From NCBI GenBank assembly GCA_024867545.1, contig JANFNE010000069.1, forward strand, positions 1 through 64,000: a DNA stretch of 64,000 bases, read 5' to 3'. This document shows positions 20,317-29,789 of this stretch, in pieces (position 1 is the stretch's first letter; every line of letters begins with the position of its first letter). The notes below the pieces were generated by a model. It was not told the DNA's origin and searched no databases. It saw only the letters and a list, made by a program, of their open reading frames with translations. This DNA comes from Phytopythium helicoides. Its lineage: Eukaryota; Oomycota; Peronosporomycetes; Pythiales; Pythiaceae. The position numbers were made by a program, and so were the translations under genes.

Positions 20317-20334
20317 GAGTCCAGGCGCGGGCAT
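19756..20334 (-). CDS. Hypothetical protein in duplicated block, copy A
   Basis: A 192-residue minus-strand frame from ATG (MPAPGLADGRRPSPAPWPAF). Its last 170 residues are nearly identical to those of the frame at 21867-22442 because both lie in the duplicated segment. The middle (LYTLDCIHVGNAWVSSSTPS) reads protein-like, but I recognise no family. The frame is open in both copies. It may be a decayed domain or a chance frame. Confidence 0.25.
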   Translation of the reverse strand: MPAPGLADGRRPSPAPWPAFLKSGKKEVYTARLDTDGIRLCVLVSFSPYCIQHHKIGCVDYTAIQVEACCQSSDPATHPNPLRGVQLPANPSPHLYTLDCIHVGNAWVSSSTPSELSFGILSILFIDSERGSCACLDQSGAPGCVLHRGRGSTTTRIDRQLLVSGCSSLMKSSCSGLPGARQPRRFHAVGVH

Positions 20335-20450
20335 GGGCGTGATGGAGAGCTGTAGGGTGGAAAGCGAGAGTGTTGGCGGGTGAAGCCATGGCGGCTGACA
20401 CGTCTCTGATGCGCAGGAACGGGATGCGGTGCACACTGACGCTGCTGGAT

Positions 20451-20636
20451 GGTCGCCCACGCGCTGCCTCAGCCTCAAGCTCAAGCTCAACCTCCAGCTC
20501 CAGCTCAACCTCCAGCTCCAGCTCAACCTCCAGCTCCAGCTCAACCTCCAGCTCCAGCTGGAGCTCGAGCCGAGACGCAGCGCCCGCGCTTCCGCTGCTC
20601 GTCGCCTCTCTTGGCGGCACAGCGACGGTCGCGCCG
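20451..20636. repeat. Repeat module B with an 18-bp VNTR
   Basis: A unique left part (GGTCGCCCACGCGCTGCCTC...) leads into about four 18-bp units AGCTCAACCTCCAGCTCC, then a shared right part ending in GGTCGCGCCG. The same module recurs at 21377-21616 with about seven 18-bp units. The copy number difference shows the VNTR is length-variable. Confidence 0.9.
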
Positions 20637-20640
20637 GGCC

Positions 20641-20725
20641 GCGCCGCGCTCTCGCTCTCGCTCTCGCTCTCGCTGTTGCTGTTGCTGTTGGTTGCTGTTG
20701 CTGTTGGTTGCTGTTGTTGGTTGTG
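20641..20725. repeat. Simple repeats (TCTCGC)n and (GTTGCT)n
   Basis: A run of CTCTCGCT units is followed directly by GTTGCTGTTG units up to about 20725. These are microsatellites between modules B and C. Confidence 0.8.
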
Positions 20726-20771
20726 GTGATGGGGTCCGCGGCGCCGTCAAGTGGAAGCTAGTGGTCGTGTC

Positions 20772-21270
20772 GAAGCTGCCGATCGATGCTATCAAGACGA
20801 AGCTGCCGATCGATCCTGTCAAGTTCAAGTCGAAGCTGCCGATCGATGCTGTCGAGTCGAAGCTGCCGACCGATCCGACCAAGTGGAAGCTGCCGATCGA
20901 TCCTGTCTAGTCGAAGCTGCCGACCGATCCGACCAAGTGGAAGCTGCCGATCGATGCTATCAAGACGAAGCTGCCGATCGATCCTGTCAAGTTCAAGTCG
21001 AAGCTGCCGATCGATGCTGTCGAGTCGAAGCTGCCGACCGATCCGACCAAGTGGAAGCTGCCGATCGATCCTGTCTAGTCGAAGCTGCCGACCGATCCGA
21101 CCAAGTGGAAGCTGCCGATCGATGCTATCAAGACGAAGCTGCCGATCGATCCTGTCAAGTTCAAGTCGAAGCTGCCGATCGATGCTGTCGAGTCGAAGCT
21201 GCCGATCGATCCTGTCAAGTTCAAGTCGAAGTAGCCGATCGATCCTGTCGAGTCCAAGCTGTCGATCGAT
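20772..21270. repeat. Minisatellite C with a 168-bp higher-order period
   Basis: Repeats of a core AAGCTGCCGATCGATCCTGT, each followed by a variable tail (CAAGACG, CAAGTTCAAGTCG, CGAGTCG or CCAAGTGG). The tails recur in fixed order, giving a higher-order unit of 168 bp: the marker GATGCTATC occurs at 20785, 20953 and 21121. Almost three units are present; the last is degenerate. Because unit lengths are multiples of three, the minus strand is open throughout (in frame with 20758-21600) and the forward frames stay open for 150-180 codons. These long frames are side effects of the repeat unless a transcript shows otherwise. The core contains the palindrome CGATCG. Confidence 0.92.
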
Positions 21271-21376
21271 TTGACCATATCCAAACGGCCTGACGAACCG
21301 AAGCGACACTTCTCCAAGTCCGGTCCTGTCGACAAGCCCAAGCTCAAGCTGCCGCCCACACCTCGCTGCTGGCTGC

Positions 21377-21616
21377 GGTCGCCCACGCGCTGCCTCAGCC
21401 TCAAGCTCAAGCTCAGCCTCCAGCTCCAGCTCAACCTCCAGCTCCAGCTCAGCCTCCAGCTCCAGCTCAACCTCCAGCTCCAGCTCAACCTCCAGCTCCA
21501 GCTCAACCTCCAGCTCCAGCTCAACCTCCAGCTCCAGCTGGAGCTCGAGCCGAGACGCAGCGCCCGCGCTTCCGCTGCTCGTCGCCTCTCTTGGCGGCAT
21601 AGCGATGGTCGCGCCG
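21377..21616. repeat. Repeat module B', expanded VNTR copy
   Basis: Second copy of module B in the same orientation. It has about seven AGCTCAACCTCCAGCTCC-type units instead of four, two of them with AGCCTC. The flanks match those of 20451-20636. Confidence 0.9.
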
Positions 21617-21679
21617 AGTCACCACAGCAGTCTTCACGAGAGTCGTACACGTCACACATGCCACGCAATGCTAACGCCA

Positions 21680-21720
21680 CGACGGAAGACGGAAGACGGA
21701 GGACGGAGGACGGAGAATGG
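21680..21720. repeat. Short GGAAGAC/GGAGGAC tandem repeat
   Basis: Five or six 7-bp units (GGAAGAC changing to GGAGGAC) abut the left end of duplication copy A'. They may mark the recombination joint. Confidence 0.7.
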
Positions 21721-21721
21721 A

Positions 21722-22427
21722 AATGGTGCTTCCGAGAACGCTGCAGACCCGACATCGTGTGGAGGACACCGTAGACACGGTTGCTTGCAAGCTCGGAGGC
21801 GTCAACTGCAGTGAAGCAGCTCACTACAGTAGAGGTGGAATTGTGTCTTGTTGTGACTGGACTCGGTCAGTGCACGCCCACAGCATGAAATCGACGTGGT
21901 TGACGTGCGCCAGGCAGCCCCGAACATGATGATTTCATCAAACTACTGCATCCTGACACAAGGAGCTGTCGATCGATTCGTGTAGTGGTCGACCCTCTTC
22001 CGCGATGGAGTACGCATCCTGGTGCACCAGACTGATCCAAGCAAGCACAGCTCCCCCTTTCACTGTCGATAAACAGAATGGACAGAATGCCGAAGGAGAG
22101 CTCGGACGGAGTCGAGCTCGAGACCCACGCGTTGCCCACGTGGATGCAGTCCAGAGTGTACAGGTGCGGCGATGGATTGGCGGGAAGCTGGACTCCACGT
22201 AACGGATTCGGATGGGTCGCTGGGTCGCTGGATTGACAACATGCTTCAACTTGGATGGCCGTATAGTCTACGCATCCGATCTTGTGGTGTTGGATACAGT
22301 ATGGCGAAAAAGATACAAGGACACATAGCCGGATACCATCCGTATCCAACCGTGCAGTATACACCTCCTTCTCCCCACTTTTCAAAAACGCCGGCCACGA
22401 CGCAGGAGATGGTCGCCGACCGTCAGC
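21722..22427. repeat. Segmental duplication, copy A'
   Basis: Second copy of the 706-bp segment at 19611-20316, same orientation and same length. The sequence diverges immediately outside both ends. Confidence 0.95.
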
Positions 22428-22442
22428 ACACGTGGAATCCAT
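21867..22442 (-). CDS. Hypothetical protein in duplicated block, copy A'
   Basis: A 191-residue minus-strand frame from ATG (MDSTCADGRRPSPASWPAFL). It shares all but its first residues with the frame in copy A, and both end at the same HAVGVH terminus. No known family is recognised. Preservation of the frame in both copies is expected from their recent origin, so it is not evidence of selection. Confidence 0.25.
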   Translation of the reverse strand: MDSTCADGRRPSPASWPAFLKSGEKEVYTARLDTDGIRLCVLVSFSPYCIQHHKIGCVDYTAIQVEACCQSSDPATHPNPLRGVQLPANPSPHLYTLDCIHVGNAWVSSSTPSELSFGILSILFIDSERGSCACLDQSGAPGCVLHRGRGSTTTRIDRQLLVSGCSSLMKSSCSGLPGARQPRRFHAVGVH

Positions 22443-22835
22443 TCATTGTCCGAGCAAAAGCAGCTTCTTCATGATACGAGCTAGCTTATGGCTCTACGAC
22501 CCTGAAATACCTAGGGAAGGACACCGATATGGGTCCGATGAGTGAAGCAACAAGTGTCAGCGTGATCTCGGCACTCCACATTCGAATCAATTTTTTGGCG
22601 CTTCAACCCCCCGAACGAATACACGAATATGATCAACACCACAGTTGCACTTGAGCTAGAAGATCTTCGGCAAGGATGACAAAGCTAGCGAGTTGGATTT
22701 TCAACGGCCAAAATGTAAGAGTGAAAAGCTACGATCCAAAGAAATGCCAGGCTTGGAAACTTGTGGTGTCGTCCTCATCGGCAGCTTCAATGTCTACGTT
22801 GTCGGCCGATTTGCAGCCGAAGCACACCTATCCGC
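22443..22835. other. Spacer downstream of ALY/REF
   Basis: No supported gene; the 3' end of the ALY/REF gene lies to the right. A plus frame starting at 22676 is antisense to that gene. Confidence 0.5.
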
Positions 22836-24239
22836 TCACGCATCCTTCATGTACGTGTCCATCTCATTGTCCAGCTCCTCGGCCGTCTTGGCGCCGCCAC
22901 CATTGCCACCACGGCGATCATTGCGTTCACTGCGTTCACTGCGTTCACAGAGGATCCATTGGCCACTCGCTAAAACCTGGTCACCAAGAAATGCAAGCCG
23001 CTCACCCGCCGCGACCGCCTCGGCGACGACGTCCAGCGCCACCACGGCCACCCTTCGAGTCATCGCCGTCGTTGTTACTTTATGATGCACAAACGCCAAA
23101 GTTAGAACACAAGACTAGCATCCATACAGCCTGCAGTACACACTGCTCACCCGAACGAGACCTTGAACTTCACATCCTTGTCGTCCCGCAGAGCGGTGCC
23201 AAACAGTCCCTGGCGAACATTCGAGTCCGAGTCGAGCGTGATCTGCATTGGCTGCCCATCGAGCGTGCGGCCTACAGCAGAACCGTAGGTAAGTACCAAA
23301 TCCTGGTGCAACACAGCGACAGAGAGCTCATACCGTCGTACTGCTTGATCGCCTTCTCCGCATCGGACCGGCGCTCAAACCACACGCGCGCAATGCCCTT
23401 GGAGCGGCCGGAGCGATCGTACACGATCTCTGCCTTCGAAACCTTTCCGACCGTTCCAAAGAGCTCGCTCACGTCGTCCTCAAGGATGTCGTACTTGAGG
23501 TTCTTTACCAGGATCTTGGTGCCTGGGCTAGGCGCCGCTTTCTTGTCGCTCGAGCCGAGGCGAGACAGGATGGACGCGCCTGATGGATCCATTTAAGGAG
23601 CTTGAATGAGGGACCCTGCGGCTTGCACCGGAGAAGGAGAGACGACCACGCACCATTCTTGCCGCCCTTGCCCTTGGCATTGACGACGACCGAGCGCTTC
23701 TTGCCGCCCTTGTTGGCGCTGGCAGGTGCGACGTCGTCGTCGTCAATGTCCATGCCGTCGTCGTCGTCGTTGTTTCTCTTTTGGGGGATAGCAGCAACGA
23801 GACGGTTATTCTACTGAGCAGGCACGCACGCGTCGACATGAAGCCTCCGTCGACGTCGACTCGCATCGCATCGCATCGCATCGCATGGCTCCACTCGCAG
23901 TCGTCTCCAACCCCCACCCGGCAGACAGACAGACAGACACCGAGCGCGAGGCTTCTTCGCGCGCTCTCACTCATCGCGTGCGATCAACGCGGCCGACGGC
24001 CGGCCGGCGGAGGCGCAAAGCAGACGGCGCGGAGGAAAGCAGCAGCATCAGGAACTTACGGAACGGGCGTAGGGCTGGCTGCGCTGGCGGTTGCGGCGGC
24101 CGCGCACGGGCCCCGCGGGCGCCGCGTCGCTGCGCGGGCCCTTCTTGGCCGGGCGCGCGTCCGCCGTCGTGTTGCGCTTCTTCTTCTGCGCGATCAGGTC
24201 GTCCAGACTCATGTCGAGCGAGGCCAGGATCGACGACAT
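22836..24239 (-). CDS. ALYREF: ALY/REF mRNA export factor (THO complex subunit 4)
   Basis: Six exons on the minus strand: 24239-24060, 23777-23654, 23579-23334, 23271-23151, 23077-23006 and 22938-22836. The total of 846 nt (281 residues) is a multiple of three, which supports the model. ALY couples mRNA packaging to export by loading UAP56 and NXF1. The N-terminus carries the UAP56-binding motif (SLDMSLDDLIAQKKK), then an Arg/Gly-rich stretch. A single RRM follows (KILVKNLKYDILEDDVSELF, RSKGIARVWFERRSDAEKAI), then an RGG-rich tail and the second UAP56-binding motif at the end (TAEELDNEMDTYM). The last acceptor could also be nine bases later (22929). Introns are 62-282 nt. It is divergent from the V-ATPase assembly factor gene, 324 bp away. 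Confidence 0.93.
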
Positions 24240-24563
24240 CTTGAGCGGCTTGTGGAGGCGAGCGCGAGGGGGGAGGAGGGCGGGAGACGCTAGTCGAGCG
24301 ACTGCAACACACAGAGCCACGCGATGTGAGCACCCAGCAGCCCAGCGGCCCACACGCAGACCGAAGCGTACACCAACACCGCCACCGGTCGCGAGCTTCT
24401 GTTGGAATGGGCAGGCCGCCCAAGGAAAAAAGGGGGAAGGAACGGCCTTATACTTTTTGCGGCCGCGAAATGCCTGGCCTTTGCGACCCGCGTGGTGCAA
24501 TATCCGAAACGCCGAGGCGGGAGAAACCACCGCGAGGCTTCCAGGCGTTTGGCGAGAGGCGAG

Positions 24564-25682
24564 ATGAAGGCGGCGGTGCTTGCGGGAGTCGTGGGCGGCG
24601 CGCTGGGCGGCGTGGCGAGCGGCGCGGCCGCGCTGTTCCCGAACTCTCCGCTGCTGCTGTGGTCGGCGGAGCGGCCGTGAGTCGTCGACGGCGATGCGCG
24701 CCTTTCTCGGGTATCTTTTGCGCTAACGCGGCGGTGCAGCATCTTCAACGGGCAGAACGCGTACTCGAGCGCCGTCATGGACCAGCACGACATCCTCTCG
24801 GCGCTGACGGAGGTCGCCAAGCGCGACCGCAACGTGGACGACTGGGTGCGTGGGGCTGGCGACCTGTGACGGAACCGATCACGCCACTGACGCTGCGCTC
24901 GACCACGCAGGGCATCATTGGCGAGCAGCGCGAGCCCTTCGAGCCGGCGGAGCTGCTGTGCGTGTTCATGGTGCCGTCGCTTCGCGGCAAGGACCTCGTC
25001 AAGTTTGCGGCCAAGGGCGAGCAGTCGTTCGTGCAGCAGGCGGTCGAGTCGGCCGACTCCTCGGTCGTGGTGCGGCACACGACGCGCTCCAGCCCGCTGC
25101 GTGACGTTCTCGCTGAGACCGCGCCCGTCATCTCGTACAACGAGCTCAGCGTACGAAAGCTGGTGATCGCTTGCTGCGCTTTACAGTCTTCTGACGTTGT
25201 GGTGGGTGCTCCTCTGCCAGACATTCACCTCGGAGGGAGGCGGCTGGAACTCGCTGCTCAGCGATGGCAAGACGGACGTTGTCGTCGTCGAGATCAACGA
25301 CGTCGAGGACTGGCAGCAGGTCGACAATGAGATCAACAAGGCGTCGGAGCTCCTGACGCTGGCGACGCAGGGACTGGTTGATTTTGTGCTGGCTGCCGAT
25401 ACGACCGAGCCCGCGAAGATTGTCACTCGTCAGCTAGCGGAGAAGACGTCGACGACCACTGCGGCGATCGTCTGCGACACCGGGTACCTCATCGGCTACA
25501 GCGCGGCAGGCAAGGCGTTCTGCTTCTCGCACTACGTCAACATGACGCCCGACATCCTGACGGCGCTGCTCTTCGGGCTGCTGTTCATTTTCCTCTCGTA
25601 CGTCGGTCTGAGCGTGCTGCACGGCATCCAGACGCCGCTGCGCTACCCGCTACACGGCCCGCCGCGTGGCAAGGAGTTCTAG
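24564..25682 (+). CDS. V-ATPase assembly / accessory factor (VOA1, ATP6AP1/BIG1-like)
   Basis: Four exons: 24564-24676, 24740-24845, 24911-25150 and 25221-25682, giving 306 residues in frame. The N-terminus is a signal peptide (MKAAVLAGVVGGALGGVASG). The long luminal part holds FTSEGGGWNSLL and VVVVEINDVEDW. The C-terminus is the diagnostic part: a transmembrane helix and cytosolic tail, MTPDILTALLFGLLFIFLSY then VGLSVLHGIQTPLRYP. This matches the VOA1/Ac45 C-terminal module that sits in the V0 ring of the vacuolar ATPase. It probably helps assemble the proton pump in the ER. BIG1, a yeast ER protein of the same superfamily, is an alternative label. It converges on DPH4 with about 120 bp between stops. 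Confidence 0.85.
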
Positions 25683-25802
25683 TGAAGAGGTCGCGACGCC
25701 ACCAGCCAAGTCGGCTCTGCACGCATTTGCATTTCCCTGGTGAGCCACCCCATCGAATAAACCGCACAGGCAGCTTTTGTATTTTTCGTCGACCAGCGCG
25801 CG

Positions 25803-26240
25803 TCATGCCAGCACGCGGATGTGCTGCGAGCAGCCGCAGCACGGCACGACGCGCACGCCGTCGTCCAGTTCTTCCTGTGAGACTTCGAACGCGTCTCCGC
25901 AGCGGCACGCGTGCGAGAACACCACGACCTGCTCGCCGTCCTCGTCGTCCACGAGCTCGCGCTGCATTGAGGCGACCGGGACCTCGTCCGACACGACCAC
26001 GCCCTGCTCCTCCCTCTCCAGCTGCGCCGCCCTCCTGGCCAGCTCCTTGTCGTACGCCGCGCGCCGCTCAACGTCGCGCAGCACCTCGTACGCCTGCTGC
26101 ACGCGCACGAACGCGCCGTCCTCCTCCTCCTCCTGCGCCTTGTCCGGGTGCGAGCGCCGCGCCGCGCGGTGGTAGGCGCGCCGCAGCTCGTCGGGCGAGC
26201 AGCCCGGCGCCACGCCCAGCACCTGATAAAGCGACCCCAT
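25803..26240 (-). CDS. DPH4: Diphthamide biosynthesis protein 4 (DnaJ domain plus CSL zinc finger)
   Basis: Single exon, 145 residues. Residues 1-70 form a J domain (LYQVLGVAPGCSPDELRRAY, with the HPD tripeptide in RSHPDKAQ). Residues 105-143 form a DPH-type zinc finger with CRCGDAF and CCGCSQHIRV. This pairing defines DPH4 (DNAJC24 in animals), which supports the first step of diphthamide synthesis on elongation factor 2 together with DPH1, DPH2 and DPH3. The zinc finger also occurs in DPH3, but the J domain settles the assignment. The start codon lies 33 bp from an ATG of the divergent neighbour. Confidence 0.96.
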   Translation of the reverse strand: MGSLYQVLGVAPGCSPDELRRAYHRAARRSHPDKAQEEEEDGAFVRVQQAYEVLRDVERRAAYDKELARRAAQLEREEQGVVVSDEVPVASMQRELVDDEDGEQVVVFSHACRCGDAFEVSQEELDDGVRVVPCCGCSQHIRVLA

Positions 26241-26437
26241 CCACCACTAGGACCCCTCAACTCGCCATCGCAGATGACGCGCCGCTACCACACTGATAGC
26301 CGCCCCTTCTACCATACAAACGCCAAGGTAGAACCCCCCGCCCACCACAAGGCCTCTTCCTGGAACGTTGCCGCCCCATCGGCCTTCTTCGCCGCCCCCG
26401 ACGGCAAAGCTGGCGCGGCGACGCTGCCTCGCGGCCG

Positions 26438-27130
26438 ATGCTCCGCACATGGTGCGTCTCCCCCGCCGCCGCCTCCACCGCCGCCTGCTCCCCCACTGAC
26501 CGCCGCCTTCGCGCCCCGCAGAGTCAGCCGCCGCGTCTCGCGATCTCCAGCGGCCCGCCCGACGCGCCGTCGTCGCCGCCGCCTTTCTCGCCGCCGCCTT
26601 TCTCGCCGCTGCTCCCCGCGTCGGCGCCGCCCGCCGCCCCCACGAGTGTACCCATCGCCTCTCGCAAGCGCGCGCCGCCGGCGGATGCGCTGCGCTGCGT
26701 GCTGCCGGGGCTCAAGCGGCTGCGGCGAGAGTCGCCGGCCAGCCCGACGTCGGTAGGAGACGTGGCGGACCCCAAGGCGGCGCCGCCCGCGCCCATGACG
26801 AGCGCCGTCGCGACGGCCGTGGCCGCCACGGCGGCACCCAACTCGGCCAAGATGCAGTCCATGCTGAGAGGACTCGAGCACGTCGCCGCGTGCGGACGCG
26901 CAGGCTGCGGCAACCCGCTCTGCCTCTCGACGCGCAACTTTATCGCCAAGGTGGACGCGCACAGGACCGCGGCCGCGGCCAAGCCCGCGCACATTGAGGC
27001 GCGCTGCGGCGCGTGCCAGCTGTGGATCGGCATTGTGAAGGCCCATGCACCGGGGTGCGGTGTGCCGCAGTGCTGCGTTCCGGGCTGCCTAGAGCAGCGG
27101 CGCGCAGGCGCAGGCGGGTTGCTGCTTTGA
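26438..27130 (+). CDS. TAZ-type zinc finger protein
   Basis: 230 codons from the ATG at 26438. The C-terminal half has a TAZ-like pattern: LEHVAACGRAGCGNPLC, IEARCGACQLWIGIVKAH and APGCGVPQCCVPGC, with regularly spaced His and Cys. TAZ domains in CBP/p300 coactivators bind transcription factor activation domains. Here only the single TAZ is present, without HAT, bromodomain or BTB. The N-terminal half is Pro/Ala/Ser-rich. The 5' end is unsure: an ATG at 26274 begins a frame (MTRRYHTDSRPFYHTNAK) that can splice from GTAGAA at 26328 to an acceptor at 26520 in the right phase. It is likely a nuclear adaptor, partner unknown. Confidence 0.7.
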   Translation: MLRTWCVSPAAASTAACSPTDRRLRAPQSQPPRLAISSGPPDAPSSPPPFSPPPFSPLLPASAPPAAPTSVPIASRKRAPPADALRCVLPGLKRLRRESPASPTSVGDVADPKAAPPAPMTSAVATAVAATAAPNSAKMQSMLRGLEHVAACGRAGCGNPLCLSTRNFIAKVDAHRTAAAAKPAHIEARCGACQLWIGIVKAHAPGCGVPQCCVPGCLEQRRAGAGGLLL

Positions 27131-27316
27131 GGCTGCCACCAAGGCAGCGAGCGTTCATCACGTCCCAGTTTTGAGCATTATCTAGCAAGCTAATTGTACA
27201 CGAGAGAGATTTGTTTTTAGTCATCACCATCGTTGCCAAGTATTTCCGGCGCCGCTGCTGCTCGCTGCTCCTGTCCAAGGCATTCGCAAGCAGACTTCTT
27301 TGCGTGACAGTGCCTG
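27131..27316. other. Short spacer
   Basis: Holds the 3' UTR of the TAZ gene and the leader of the next gene. Nothing else seen. Confidence 0.5.
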
Positions 27317-29552
27317 ATGGTTCTCAAGTTTTGCCAATGGATTACGCCTGCGGACGACGTGAGCCCGCACACTTCTTCACGCACGGCTCCGCCATCTCCG
27401 CGTCGTCAAAGCAGTCTTGCGAGCGAGTTCACAGTCCGGTTTTACGGCGTCATGCCAGTGGGTCTCGGGTTTCATCAAGCACCGCCGCAAGGGGGTGAAA
27501 ACTCGTACTCCTGCGTCGTGAGTGACGTTCTGCCCGACAGTCAGGCTGCCACGTACAACGCGCAGTGTCGAGCGAGCAATGACATCTCGCGACTACTTTC
27601 TGCCAACGTGTCGCTGGTGGCTAAAGTCAATGGGCGAGACACTCGCGGAGTGCCGTACGCAGAAGTGGTCAAGCGGTAAGGTGGTGGCCGCTGTCAATGA
27701 AAGCTCTGCGCCAACTTTGTGTTCCTCTAATGTCTTTATTGCTCGCAGGATGCGCGAGGCGAAGCCGGACTTTGCGCTAACGTTTTTGAACGCAGGCAAA
27801 AACACTGGAACGACGAGTCCATTCGACAAGCGGGTAGCATTCAAGAGCTTTGCGGCGAAAACTAGACGAGAGTCCAACATTTCAACTAGTCCTTCAGGAG
27901 CGGCAATACGGCGACGCATGAGTGCAATCTCTGTCGCCTCAGCATCTTCGACTTCGAGCTTCAAAGTACCGTTCACAAGTCCTGGCATTGAGCTGAGAGA
28001 TAGCGTGAGAAACGGGAGTTTGGCTCCTTCCACTCGCCCAACGATGCCCCCAAGGACTCTGACGCGACGAACTAGCATTAGCAGTAGCTTTTTGGCGCTC
28101 AACGGCGGTGCCGTGACTGGTGGCGATGCTAGCGACACGAGTGAACTTCTGAGTGACTTGGAGCGTGAGAACGAGGATATCAAGCAGCAACTCGAGTCGA
28201 CAAAGACTCGACTAGCATTGGAGCAGGAGCAACTCGAGCATCAGCGACACGAATTGCAACAAAAGCTGGAGGATGAAGCTCGCACGGCGCGAGAATCTAT
28301 CGAGCAGATTACGAAAGCCAGGGACGACATGGTGGCCGTGAACCGAGTGCTGCTGAGTCAGCAGCGCCTTGCAAGCAAGTCGCACCGACTTGCACTCGAG
28401 CGGGAGCGGAAAGAAGTTGAAGCAGCACAAGCTGAGATCCATCAAACCCAAGAAACCATCGCTGAACTCCAGCAGCAGGTACAGGAGCTACAGCACGAGA
28501 AAACCGCACTTGCTCGGCAGTGGCAGGAGCTGCAAGAAGAACACCGCGATGCCACACGCAACGTGGACGAGCTTCACGAGCGGCTCATTGAGGCTCAACA
28601 TGAGGCTTCAGAGGCGCACCGCGCGGCAGTCGAGGCCCAAAAAGAGGCAAGCGAGGCTCGTTCTGCGCTTGATCAAGCGACGAGCGAAATCCACGACGAG
28701 GAAGACGAGGAAGACGATGAGTCTTCAAGCGAGCTTAGCCGTGTCCTCCGCAGCGACCGACGCAGGAGCATGAGCATTGGCAGCAGTATTGGCACGAAAC
28801 GCAATCGTCGCTGCAGCTCAAATCGAGCCCCGAACACAGACGAACTTGCAATGCTAGCTGTCGAGAAACAGAAACTGCTCGAGCAGGTTGCGGAGCTTCA
28901 GTTTGCAAATGATACGAGTCAACGGCTACTGAGTGGTCTTCGGAGCGAGCTTCGGGACGCTCGAGAGCGCGAACAAGAAGTGAACACTGTGTACTCTGAG
29001 CAGCTCGATGCATTGGCAGCGGCGATGCAGGCGAAACAAACCGAAAATGAAGAGTTACGTCACGCACTTGAGGCGGTCGAAATGCACAAGCGATCGGAGG
29101 TTGACATTCGCAATCGAGACAGTCAGGCTTCTTGCACAATTCAAGCAGTTACTCTCGAGAGGTATCACGCTCGTCAAGTACGGAGCTAGAGGCCAGCCTC
29201 ACCCTCGCGTCGTTTACTCCGATCCGGCGTGTCGGTGGCTATCATGGCGAGCACCTGCTGCAAATATGTCACTCACCCTTCCGCGTCCGGACGCCCGTGT
29301 CGACACCAGTGACTTGGTGGCTGTTGTTGCCGGCGCTACAACCGAGGTTTTCCTGCGCCAGCGGGTGGATAGTGACTCTCGGTGGGGACATCATCTGGAG
29401 CATCGTCCATCGACTTAGCATGCTTCTCGCTCGTGATGCTGAATCCGTGCCGAACGCTGGATTTGCAGGCGGAGAATGCCGAGCAGTGCCGATTTTACTT
29501 GAGAGGCTTCAGCTTTTGTGCGAAGAGGCCGCGACTAAGCGGCGGCGACTGA
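27317..29552 (+). CDS. PDZ-like / coiled-coil / PH-domain protein
   Basis: Exon 1 (27317-27675) encodes a PDZ-like fold (FTVRFYGVMPVGLGFHQAP, then LVAKVNGRDTRGVPYAEVVK). A 73-nt intron (27676-27748) joins it in phase to exon 2 (from 27749), which holds a Ser/Arg-rich part and a long Glu/Gln-rich coiled coil of about 400 residues. Downstream, another frame carries a PH-like domain (GITLVKYGARGQPHPRVVYS, then CFSLVMLNPCRTLDLQAENA). I infer introns at about 29100-29145 and 29372-29418 to reach it; the first donor is weak, so a single-base indel is an alternative. The end is either 29552 or, after another frame change, 29674. It is probably a membrane- or cytoskeleton-associated scaffold. It converges on the MPP alpha gene. 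Confidence 0.65.
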
Positions 29553-29789
29553 TGCAAGGCCATGGACTCGCTGCTGACGAGTCTGTGAAGGCGACGACGT
29601 TGATAGAAGGAGGAGATGCTGCTGCATCACCGGTGAGAAGTGAGCAATTGCAGCAGCAACCAAACTACTTTTGATTTGTAGAAGCGAGTAGGACGGATAA
29701 CGAATAGAAAATCAATCAACGCAGCGGTGCATTTCAGCCTTTGTCCATGCCCTCACCTACGTTGCTAAACTGATTTGTCTTGATCCCTT

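Noticed and set aside
20751..21600. Long repeat proteins in several frames of the minisatellite
   Set aside because: Open frames follow from unit lengths divisible by three; two or more frames are open at once, so no single one is supported.
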